7,526 nt of DNA, taken from contig DASSHA010000169.1 of the NCBI GenBank assembly GCA_035693145.1, positions 1 through 7,526 on the forward strand, given 5' to 3'. The notes beneath the pieces are model-generated. The model did not search any database, had not been told where the DNA came from, and worked only from the letters and a program-made list of their open reading frames with translations. This stretch comes from DASSHA01 sp035693145. GTDB lineage: Bacteria; Chloroflexota; Limnocylindria; Limnocylindrales; CSP1-4. Positions 1 to 6,019 of this stretch are shown here, piece by piece (position 1 is the stretch's first letter; each line of letters begins with the position of its first letter). The translations under genes were made by a program, and so were the position numbers.

Positions 1-930
1 GAGCGCGCCGCGGCTGGGCTTCGTCATCCCGGACAGGACCTCGAACAGCTCGTCCTGGCCCTGGCCCTCGAGCGCGACGACGCCGAGCACCTCGCCCGGA
101 TAGAGGTCGAACGAGACGTCCTCGAGCTTCGTCCCCGAGGCGAGCGACCGGACCGACAGCCGCGGCGTCGCATCTGCCGGCCGCGATCTGGCGGTCCGCT
201 CGGCCAGGGCGCGGCCCTCGCCGGCGATCTGGCCGAGCATCAGCTCGACGATCCGCTCCTCCGAGCCGGCCGTCACGTCGACGACGCCGACCGTCTCGCC
301 CTCGCGGAGGACCGTCGCGCGGTCGCACACCGCGCCGATCTCGATCATCCGGTGACTGATGAAGACGACGGAACGGTCGCCCCCGCGGAGGCCGCCGATC
401 GTCTCGAGGACGCGCTCGGTCAGGTTCGCCGGGAGCGCGGCCGTCATCTCGTCGAGCATGAGCACGTCGGGCTCGATGGCGAGCGCGCGCGAGAGATCGA
501 TGATCCGAAGCGTGGCGAGCGGCAGACGGCGCGCCATCGTCGACAGGTCGAGGCGGGTCAGCCCGAGCCGGCCGAGCCAGTCGCGGAACGGCTCGATCGG
601 CGTGTCGGTCAGCCGGAGGTTCGACCGGATGTCGAGGTCCGGGATGAGCGCGGGCTCCTGGTAGACCGAGACCATGCCGCCGCGGCGCGCCTCGGCCGGT
701 GAGTGCACCGTCCGCTCGTGGCCGCGAACCAGGATCCGGCCGGCGTCCGGTCGGACGGCGCCGGTGAGGATCTTCACGAACGTGCTCTTGCCGGCGCCGT
801 TCGCGCCCATGAGCGCATGGACCTCGCCCGGGCGGACGGCGATCGAGGCCGACCTGAGCGCCACGACGGCGCCGTAGGCCTTCGAGACGCCGGTCGCGTC
901 GAGCAGGAGGTCGGTGGCGGTGGCGGTCAT
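1..930 (-). CDS. Sugar ABC transporter ATP-binding protein (RbsA/MglA type), 3' end cut by window
   Basis: This is the energy-coupling subunit of a carbohydrate importer. It is cytoplasmic and pairs with a membrane permease not seen here. The first 310 residues are visible. The first ATPase domain has Walker A GANGAGKST (residues 42-50), the Q-loop VYQEP (Q91), Walker B VLMLDE (156-161) and the H-loop ISHR (H193). A second ATPase domain begins near residue 257; its P-loop position reads ALEGQGQDEL (286-295), degenerate as is usual for the second half of RbsA-like proteins. The family is normally about 500 residues, so about 190 are missing beyond position 1. The ABC signature, normally LSGGQ-like, is LPLAT (136-140), and Walker B is followed by DEMTAAL instead of DEPT. 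I recall similar sequences in other sugar ATPases, so this is probably a subfamily trait. ATG at 928-930 follows a close GAGGAG. The gene lies 76 bases after the binding-protein gene. Confidence 0.95.
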   Translation of the reverse strand, partial: MTATATDLLLDATGVSKAYGAVVALRSASIAVRPGEVHALMGANGAGKSTFVKILTGAVRPDAGRILVRGHERTVHSPAEARRGGMVSVYQEPALIPDLDIRSNLRLTDTPIEPFRDWLGRLGLTRLDLSTMARRLPLATLRIIDLSRALAIEPDVLMLDEMTAALPANLTERVLETIGGLRGGDRSVVFISHRMIEIGAVCDRATVLREGETVGVVDVTAGSEERIVELMLGQIAGEGRALAERTARSRPADATPRLSVRSLASGTKLEDVSFDLYPGEVLGVVALEGQGQDELFEVLSGMTKPSRGAL

Positions 931-952
931 CGCTCCTCGGTCGTGGAAAGCG

Positions 953-987
953 GCACGGGGGACGGCCGTGAGGCGCGTCCCCCGTGC
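953..987 (-). terminator. Strong hairpin between binding-protein and ATPase genes (attenuator or mRNA stabiliser)
   Basis: Perfect inverted repeat with arms GCACGGGGGAC (953-963) and GTCCCCCGTGC (977-987). It extends by one more G-C pair (964/976), giving a 12-bp stem and an 11-base loop. It starts about 19 bases after the lipoprotein stop codon and ends about 22 bases before the ATPase start. No long T run follows on the transcribed strand, only TTT a few bases on. A partial terminator, or a 3' stabilising structure that leaves binding-protein mRNA more abundant than that of the ATPase, is likelier than a full stop. The structure is seen in the sequence; its function is inferred. Confidence 0.7.
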
Positions 988-1006
988 ATGCGACTCCCGG
1001 GTCGGG

Positions 1007-2191
1007 CTAGGCGCCCTTGCAGGAGGACGGAACCGTGTTCGGATCGTACGTCGTCCAGCCCTTGATCTCGAGGCTGAGCGGCCACAGCGGATCCATTCCG
1101 GGCACGGCGAGCCAGGCCTGGAGGTCGCTCTTTCCCTGGTCCGTCGTGTTGTCGAGGAGCACGGGGTCGAGCAGGACCGTGTTGGCCCGGCCGGCGTTCG
1201 GGTCCGCCTGGACCGTCTCGCCGTTGAGGAGCTTGAGCGCGAGCGTGATGCCCGCGCCGCCGACGGATGCGGTGTTCGTCACGGCCGCGCCCTTCAGGCC
1301 CGGGTACCCGGTGGGGTCGAGGAGCTGCTTGACGAACGCCCCGATGTCGGCGTCGGCGATCGGCTTGAACGGCTTGTTCGCGGCCTTGATCGCGTCGACG
1401 ATCTGCGCGCCCATGCCGGACGCCCAGATCCCGTCGATCTGGTCGTACTGGCCGCTCGCGAGGAAGTCGTTCGTGACCTGGGTCGCCTTGGCCGGATCCC
1501 AGCCGGTGAAGACGCCGTCGTTGTTCGGGACGACCTTGATGTTCGGATAGTCCTTGAGGACGTTCTTGAAGCCGGTGTCGCGGTCGGAGTCGGCCGGGTT
1601 GCCGGCGAGGCCGCGGGTGTACCAGACGGTGCCCTTGCCGCCGAGCTGATCGAACAGCCACTTGGCGCCGAGCTCGGCGTACTTCACCTGGTTGTTGTAG
1701 AGGTTCCAGGTGTTCGGATCGGTCACGTAGGCGTCGACCGAGACGGTCTTGATCCCGGCGTCGTGCGCGGCCTGGAGGGCCGGGTTGAGCGCGCTCGGGT
1801 CGTTCGGGTTGAAGACGATCGCCTGGACGCCCGCGCTCACGAGGTCGCGGATGTCGGAGGCCTGGCCGGCCGCGTCCGTGTTGCGGTGCTTGACGATGAG
1901 ATCGGAGACCTGCCCGGACGCCGCGCTCTGCGCCTTGGCGGTGCAGACCTGCTCCTCGCGGAAGCCGTTACCGACGCCGCCGGCGTTCGAATAGCCGATC
2001 TTGTACTTCGTCGCGCTCGACGGAGCGGCGCTCGACGGAGCCGAGCTCGTGCCGGCACTCGCCGGCGGCGCGACGCTCGGACTGCCTCCGCCGCTGCTCG
2101 GCGACGACGCCGCGCCCTGGCAGGCGGCCGCCACCATGACGATGGCGGTCAGCCCCACCAGGAGCCGGCTGCGCCTGAATCCGTTGATCAT
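1007..2191 (-). CDS. Sugar-binding lipoprotein of ABC importer (periplasmic-binding-protein type, ribose-like family)
   Basis: 394 residues; captures a sugar-like ligand outside the cell and hands it to the ABC importer. The N-terminus is a lipoprotein signal: basic residues (FRRSR), a hydrophobic stretch (10-23) and a lipobox VAAAC with Cys24 as the lipid-attachment residue. Residues 25-60 are a Ser/Gly/Pro/Ala linker. The substrate-binding domain starts near YKIGYSNAGG (63-72). It continues with DIRDLVSAGVQAIVFNPNDP (113-132), typical of the family in which an Asn/Asp-rich loop contacts the sugar, and DGIWASGMG (253-261). Cys83 and Cys391 are the only other cysteines and might form a disulfide. 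The start at 2191 is chosen because it gives the signal peptide and has AGGAGG nine bases upstream. An in-frame start at 2329 would overlap the SIS gene and bury the signal. The ligand cannot be read from the sequence. Confidence 0.95.
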   Translation of the reverse strand: MINGFRRSRLLVGLTAIVMVAAACQGAASSPSSGGGSPSVAPPASAGTSSAPSSAAPSSATKYKIGYSNAGGVGNGFREEQVCTAKAQSAASGQVSDLIVKHRNTDAAGQASDIRDLVSAGVQAIVFNPNDPSALNPALQAAHDAGIKTVSVDAYVTDPNTWNLYNNQVKYAELGAKWLFDQLGGKGTVWYTRGLAGNPADSDRDTGFKNVLKDYPNIKVVPNNDGVFTGWDPAKATQVTNDFLASGQYDQIDGIWASGMGAQIVDAIKAANKPFKPIADADIGAFVKQLLDPTGYPGLKGAAVTNTASVGGAGITLALKLLNGETVQADPNAGRANTVLLDPVLLDNTTDQGKSDLQAWLAVPGMDPLWPLSLEIKGWTTYDPNTVPSSCKGA

Positions 2192-2200
2192 TCCTACTCT

Positions 2201-2206
2201 CCTCCT
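2201..2206 (-). promoter_or_regulatory. Ribosome binding site of the binding lipoprotein gene
   Basis: AGGAGG on the minus strand, nine bases before the ATG at 2189-2191. It decides this start over the longer in-frame one at 2329 and suggests strong translation, as expected for a binding protein needed in excess. Confidence 0.8.
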
Positions 2207-2306
2207 GGCCCGCGGCGCGCCGATCTGGTCGCGCCGACACAAAGACCGTTCGTCGGGAGCGTGATGCGATCGATCGGTCAACACCTCCTGCCCGTCGTGG
2301 TCGCCA

Positions 2307-3095
2307 TCAGCTGCCACCGGCAATGGCACGGGCGATCCGCCGCGCGTGCTCTCGGTAGGCCTCGTCGAACAGGTCCCGCGAGCGATCGGCGCCTACGACC
2401 GACGCTCGGGTGATGACGGGGGGAAGCGCTCCACGATGCGCGAGCAGCTCGGCGACGCGGACCTTGAGCGCGTTCACGATCGCCACGGCCGCGATCGTGG
2501 AGGACGGGCCGACCGGCGTGTCGAGGTCGTCCAGCTGGCACATCGCGTCGGCCTCGGGGGTGCACAGGTCGATGACCAGGTCGGCCTCGTCGAGCAGGCG
2601 GCTGCCGACGATCGGATCGGGCGGCTGGGCCGTGGACTGCGCCACGGACGTGACCGCAACGACACGGAGCCCGCGACGACGGGCGCCTCGGGCGAGCTCG
2701 ATGGGGACGGCCGACAGGCCGCTCGCGGAGAAGACGATCATGATGTCGCGCGGGCCGAACGTGAAGTTCGAGAGGATGACCTCGGCGAGTCCGGGCATGC
2801 GCTCGATGAACATCGCCTGGCGTTGGCCGTTCGCCCCGACGATCTGGGTGTGGAACGTCATCGACAGCTCGACGATCGGGTTGAACCCGGGGTACGAGCC
2901 GTAGCGCGGAAACATCTCCTCGACCGGGATCCGCGAGTGGCCCGTGCCGAACAGGTGGACGAGGCCGTCGGCCGCGATCGCCTCGGCGGCCCACTGGCTG
3001 GCCTGTTCGATCGCGTCGGCCTGCGTCGTGCCGATCCGGTCGATCACGGCCGTGGCCGCGTGCATCCAGGCGAGGCCGGCGGTCGCGGCGGTCAT
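2307..3095 (-). CDS. SIS-domain protein, putative phosphosugar isomerase (UPF0309-like)
   Basis: 262 residues, cytoplasmic. SIS domains bind phosphosugars and commonly catalyse aldose-ketose isomerisation. The phosphosugar-binding region starts at HLFGTGHSRIPVEEMF (47-62). VFSASGLSAVPIELA (121-135) carries the Ser-rich loop expected to hold the phosphate and is followed by GLRVVAVTS (142-150). VGPSSTIAAVAIVNAL (195-210) is a conserved block I associate with UPF0309-type SIS proteins, often listed only as sugar isomerase domain proteins. An N-terminal helical segment (1-45) precedes the domain. The ATG overlaps the DeoC stop codon in an ATGA arrangement, so translation is probably coupled to the aldolase, and the two may work on the same phosphorylated intermediate. 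The reaction is unknown; family membership is fairly secure. Confidence 0.9.
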   Translation of the reverse strand: MTAATAGLAWMHAATAVIDRIGTTQADAIEQASQWAAEAIAADGLVHLFGTGHSRIPVEEMFPRYGSYPGFNPIVELSMTFHTQIVGANGQRQAMFIERMPGLAEVILSNFTFGPRDIMIVFSASGLSAVPIELARGARRRGLRVVAVTSVAQSTAQPPDPIVGSRLLDEADLVIDLCTPEADAMCQLDDLDTPVGPSSTIAAVAIVNALKVRVAELLAHRGALPPVITRASVVGADRSRDLFDEAYREHARRIARAIAGGS

Positions 3096-3820
3096 CGGTC
3101 GGCGGCTCCCGCGAGCGGGACGTTGCGTGACGCCGTCCGGGCCCGGAAGTCGTCGATGATCGCCTTCGTCTGGGTCGCGCCGACGCGGCTGACGCCGAGC
3201 TCCAGCACCTCGATCAACGCGTCGAGCGTGCGGACGCCGCCAGCCGCCTTGACGCTGACATGCGGCGAGACGTTTGCTCGCATCAGCCGCAGGTCGGCAT
3301 GGGTCGCGCCCGACGGCGCGAAGCCGGTCGAGGTCTTGACGAAGTCCGCGCCCGCCGCCTCTGACAGGCGGCAGGCCCGCACCTTCTCGTCGTCGTTCAG
3401 GTAGGCGTTCTCGAAGATCACCTTGACGATCGCGCCTGCGGCGTGAGCGACGTCGACGATTGCCGCGATGTCGGAACGGACGTCCTCGTCGCGCCCCGAC
3501 CGGAGCGCCCCGATGAGCAGGACCATGTCGAGCTCTGTCGCGCCCTGCTCGAGCGCCCGGCGGGCCTCGAAGACCTTCGTCTCGGTCGCGTGGTTGCCGT
3601 GCGGAAAGCCGATCGTCGTGCCGACGGCGACGTCGCTCCCGCGCAGGAGCGCCGCCGCGCGGGCGACGTCCGCGGGTCGCACGCAGACCGACGCGACGTC
3701 GTACTCGGCCGCCAGGCGGCAGCCGTCCTCGACGAACGCATCGTCCAGCTCGGGACGGAGCAGCGAATGGTCGATGGCCTTCGCGATGTCCCGTTCGGTG
3801 TAGCCGTCGAGCGTGCTCAC
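3092..3820 (-). CDS. deoC: Deoxyribose-phosphate aldolase (DeoC) family protein
   Basis: 242 residues; class I (Schiff-base) aldolase with a TIM-barrel fold. Characterised DeoC cleaves 2-deoxyribose 5-phosphate to glyceraldehyde 3-phosphate and acetaldehyde. Visible family marks are IDHSLLRP (16-23), TTIGFPHGNHATETK (68-82), ELDMV (96-100) with Asp98 as the likely proton-relay residue, FVKTSTGF (160-167) with Lys162 as the Schiff-base lysine, and VSVKAAGGVRT (188-198) with Lys191 as the second active-site lysine. The phosphate-site segment near the C-terminus reads RVGATQTKAI (212-221), where the well-studied enzymes have GASS or GAS. The E. coli-type C-terminal tyrosine tail is absent. The GTG start at 3818-3820 overlaps the stop codon of the upstream isomerase gene (GTGA), so the genes are coupled. 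The fold and chemistry are secure; the exact substrate is not, since no deoxyribose kinase or nucleoside gene is nearby. Confidence 0.93.
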   Translation of the reverse strand: MSTLDGYTERDIAKAIDHSLLRPELDDAFVEDGCRLAAEYDVASVCVRPADVARAAALLRGSDVAVGTTIGFPHGNHATETKVFEARRALEQGATELDMVLLIGALRSGRDEDVRSDIAAIVDVAHAAGAIVKVIFENAYLNDDEKVRACRLSEAAGADFVKTSTGFAPSGATHADLRLMRANVSPHVSVKAAGGVRTLDALIEVLELGVSRVGATQTKAIIDDFRARTASRNVPLAGAADR

Positions 3821-4731
3821 TTGCAGTATGGCCGGAGGACGTCGCGCGCGATGAGGAAGCCCTGCTTGACCTTCGCGTCGCTGCCCTCGAACCGCCGGTC
3901 CTCGTGTTCGATGATGCAGTCGCCTTCGTAGCCGGCCCGGTAGAGCTCGGAGAACACGGCCGACCAGTCGACCTCGCCGAGGCCCGGGATGCGCGGGATC
4001 TGCCAGCCAATCCCCATCGAGAAGATCCCCTGCTCGTAGAGCCCGTCGCGATCGATCATGAGGTCCTTCGCCTGGTAATGGAGGACGTGGGGCCCGAACT
4101 CCTTGAGGAACCGGCGGATGTCGATCATCTGGAGGACGAGGTGCGAGGGGTCGAAGTTCAACCCGATCGTGTCGCCCCACTGCTCGAGGATCCGGCGCCA
4201 CATCCGGGGACTCGTCGCGATGTTGTGGCCGCCGGGCCACTCGTCGTACGAGAACAGCATCGGGCAGTTCTCGAGCGTGATCCTGCGGCCGTGATCGTTC
4301 GCGAACGCGACGATGTCCGGCCAGACGCGGAGCGCCTCCTCCCAGTTCTGGTCGAGGTTCTTCGCGCCGTCGCCGCCCATGAACGTGTTGACGAGCGGCA
4401 CGTCCATCTTCTCGGCGGCCTCGATCACCTTCTTCAGGTGGCCGATGACCTCGTTGCGATGAGCTGGGTCCGGGTGGAGCGGGTTGGGGTAGTAGCCGAG
4501 GCCCGAGATCCCCAGCCCCTTCGAGGCGAGCTGGTCGACGATCTCCGTCGCCGCCTCGGCAGAGAGGTTGGCGACGTCGATATGCGACGTCCCGGCATAT
4601 CGGCGGGCCTCGCCCGCACCGCGCGGCCAGCAGGCGATCTCGAGCACCTCGAAGCCGGTCGCGGCGGCCCAGTCGGCGACCGCGGGGAGCGGCGTGTCCG
4701 GGAATGGCGCGGTCAGGAAGCCCAGCTTCAA
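3817..4731 (-). CDS. Sugar phosphate isomerase/epimerase family protein (AP endonuclease 2-type TIM barrel), TTG start
   Basis: 304 residues; a metal-dependent TIM-barrel protein of the group that includes IolE dehydratase, xylose-isomerase-like proteins and keto-sugar epimerases. Strands and likely metal ligands are visible: ITLENCP (151-157) with Glu154, LNFDPSHL (191-198) with Asp194 and His197, VLHYQAKD (216-223) with His218, and CIIEHED (272-278) with Glu275. The N-terminus KLGFLTAPFPD is the usual first strand. Only a TTG at 4729-4731 fits: it starts that strand directly and follows AGGAGG at seven bases, while upstream codons run into the oxidoreductase gene in another frame. The gene starts 19 bases after the stop codon of the upstream oxidoreductase and its stop overlaps the DeoC start. 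This pairing with a Gfo/Idh/MocA dehydrogenase suggests that it isomerises, epimerises or dehydrates the keto sugar made by that enzyme. The exact reaction is not determinable. Confidence 0.92.
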   Translation of the reverse strand: MKLGFLTAPFPDTPLPAVADWAAATGFEVLEIACWPRGAGEARRYAGTSHIDVANLSAEAATEIVDQLASKGLGISGLGYYPNPLHPDPAHRNEVIGHLKKVIEAAEKMDVPLVNTFMGGDGAKNLDQNWEEALRVWPDIVAFANDHGRRITLENCPMLFSYDEWPGGHNIATSPRMWRRILEQWGDTIGLNFDPSHLVLQMIDIRRFLKEFGPHVLHYQAKDLMIDRDGLYEQGIFSMGIGWQIPRIPGLGEVDWSAVFSELYRAGYEGDCIIEHEDRRFEGSDAKVKQGFLIARDVLRPYCK

Positions 4732-4738
4732 ATGTCGT

Positions 4739-4744
4739 CCTCCT
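4739..4744 (-). promoter_or_regulatory. Ribosome binding site deciding a TTG start
   Basis: AGGAGG on the minus strand, seven bases before the TTG at 4729-4731. No ATG or GTG lies at a suitable distance in that frame, so this site fixes the unusual start codon of the TIM-barrel isomerase. Confidence 0.8.
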
Positions 4745-4750
4745 CGCTGG

Positions 4751-5932
4751 TCACACGATCGCCGGCGCAGGGACGTCGCTCCGCGCGACCCGGATCCAGC
4801 GACCCTCTCGCGCGCTCCGCGCGATCGCGTCGTTGACGAGCATCTCGTCGTGCCCGTCCGCGAACGTGGCATAGGCCGGACGATCCGACGGCGCTCCGGC
4901 GGCCACATCCGCGTAGATCGCCCGGAACAGCGCCGCGAACGTGTCGGCGAACCCTTCGACGTGGCCGCCCGGGAGCGCGGCCGCGGCCCGCCCCGCATCA
5001 CCCATGAGCGCCGGATCGCGCGGCAGCACCTCGCTCGCCCCGTCGCGGTGGCCGAGCCACAGGCGATCGGGCGATTCCGAATCCCAGGCGGCCGAACCGT
5101 CGGAGCCGTCGATCTCCCACTGGAGCGAGTTCTTTCGGCCGGCGCTGATCTGCGAGACGCTGACCGCGCCACGCGCGCCGTTCTCGAAGCGCAGGAGGAT
5201 CGACGCGACGTCCTCGGTGCTGATCCGTCGGTCGATGGCGTCCGCCGAGCGATCTGTCGCGAAGGTCTCGACCGGGCCGCGCGGCTCGCGCCTGACGGGC
5301 ACGAACGTTGCCAGGTCGGCCATGACGTCGGTGATCCGCTGGCCGGTCGTGAACGCGGCGAGGTCGAGCCAGTGCGAGCCGATGTCGCCGATCGCGCGGA
5401 GCGCGCCGCCCTTGTCGGGTTCGAGCCGCCAGTTCCAGTCGGTGTCGTGGAGCAGCCAGTCCTGGAAGTACCGACCGGTCACGAACCGGACCTGCCCGAG
5501 GGAGCCGCGGCGGACCAGGTCGCGAGCGTGCTGGTTGAGCGGGTAGAACCGGATGTTGAAGTTCACGGCGTTGACGAGCCCGCTCCGGGCGGCGAGCTCG
5601 ACGAGGTCCGCCGATTCCCCGGCGGTCAAGGCGAGCGGCTTCTCGCAGACGACATGGCGGCCGGCCTCGAGGATCCGCCGGGCCTGTGGGACGTGGACGT
5701 GATTCGGCGACGTGACGTGGACGACGTCGACGCTTGGGTCGTCGAGCAGCGCATCCAGCGACGGGTAGGCGACCGGGACGCCGAGCGCGTCCGCGCGCGC
5801 TCGGCCTCGCTCGGCCGAGCTGCCGAGGACGCCTCGAACGGAGACGCCGATGCGCCGGAGCTGCTCGACGTGGACGGTGCCGATGAAGCCGGTCCCGATG
5901 ACCGCCGCGCCGAGCTCCGAGATGCGCGCCAT
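4751..5932 (-). CDS. Gfo/Idh/MocA-family NAD(P)-dependent oxidoreductase (first in main operon)
   Basis: 393 residues, cytoplasmic; expected to oxidise a sugar or polyol hydroxyl to a keto group, or the reverse, with NAD(P). The N-terminal Rossmann fold starts at LGAAVIGTGFIGTVH (7-21). DVVHVTSPNHVHVPQA (69-84) and CEKPLALTAGE (96-106) follow, with Lys98 of the EKP motif as the usual catalytic lysine. The C-terminal domain has GGALRAIGDIGSHWLDL (175-191), the standard GDxGxHxxD active-site motif with His187. All the usual functional residues are present. ATG at 5930-5932 is chosen because GGAGG lies six bases upstream; an in-frame TTG at 5995 would add 21 residues unlike the family. It is preceded by the promoter-like patch near 5961-5995 and probably opens the operon that continues through the isomerase, aldolase, SIS and transporter genes. 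It is inositol-dehydrogenase-like by family, but the substrate is unknown. Confidence 0.95.
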   Translation of the reverse strand: MARISELGAAVIGTGFIGTVHVEQLRRIGVSVRGVLGSSAERGRARADALGVPVAYPSLDALLDDPSVDVVHVTSPNHVHVPQARRILEAGRHVVCEKPLALTAGESADLVELAARSGLVNAVNFNIRFYPLNQHARDLVRRGSLGQVRFVTGRYFQDWLLHDTDWNWRLEPDKGGALRAIGDIGSHWLDLAAFTTGQRITDVMADLATFVPVRREPRGPVETFATDRSADAIDRRISTEDVASILLRFENGARGAVSVSQISAGRKNSLQWEIDGSDGSAAWDSESPDRLWLGHRDGASEVLPRDPALMGDAGRAAAALPGGHVEGFADTFAALFRAIYADVAAGAPSDRPAYATFADGHDEMLVNDAIARSAREGRWIRVARSDVPAPAIV

Positions 5933-5960
5933 GTCCAGCCTCCGCGGATTCCGGGAGTGG

Positions 5961-5995
5961 GCTAGACAATATAGACAGGTGCTCGTGTGGCGCAA
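5961..5995 (-). promoter_or_regulatory. Candidate promoter with overlapping direct repeat upstream of the main operon
   Basis: This is the only AT-rich patch in any gap of the window. On the minus strand TATATT (5968-5973) resembles a -10 box, and TTGCGC (5990-5995) sixteen bases further upstream is a weak -35. A transcript would start near 5961 and leave a leader of about 29 bases before the ATG at 5932. TGTCTA occurs twice (5972-5977 and 5963-5968) with TAT between the copies, a nine-base period overlapping the -10, which could be a repressor site. The boxes and repeat are seen; promoter and operator activity are inferred. Confidence 0.4.
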
Positions 5996-6019
5996 CGGCT
6001 GTTCGGCAGGGGTCGACGG

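Noticed and set aside
2267..2276. CGATCGATCG palindrome in the SIS-lipoprotein gap, next to TTGACC (2276-2281)
   Set aside because: The symmetry does not extend beyond ten bases, GATC/CGATCG words are common in this genome, and no -10 box lies at the right distance from TTGACC.
2192..2329. Longer N-terminus of the binding lipoprotein starting at 2329
   Set aside because: It would overlap the SIS gene and put 46 polar residues before the signal peptide; the start at 2191 has a strong AGGAGG and a lipobox.
914..2413. 499-residue plus-strand open frame
   Set aside because: Antisense to the binding lipoprotein and the SIS gene; its translation is Arg/Val/Asp/Gly-rich with no family motif. It is a by-product of high GC at third codon positions.
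2346..3404. 352-residue plus-strand open frame
   Set aside because: Antisense to the SIS and DeoC genes, with shadow-type composition.
3904..4836. 310-residue plus-strand open frame
   Set aside because: Antisense to the TIM-barrel isomerase gene; no motif and no supported ribosome binding site.
4568..5965. 465-residue plus-strand open frame
   Set aside because: Antisense to the canonical Gfo/Idh/MocA gene, low-complexity composition, no recognisable domain.
5933..5995. Longer N-terminus of the second oxidoreductase starting with TTG at 5995
   Set aside because: The extra 21 residues do not fit the family, and a GGAGG precedes the ATG at 5932.
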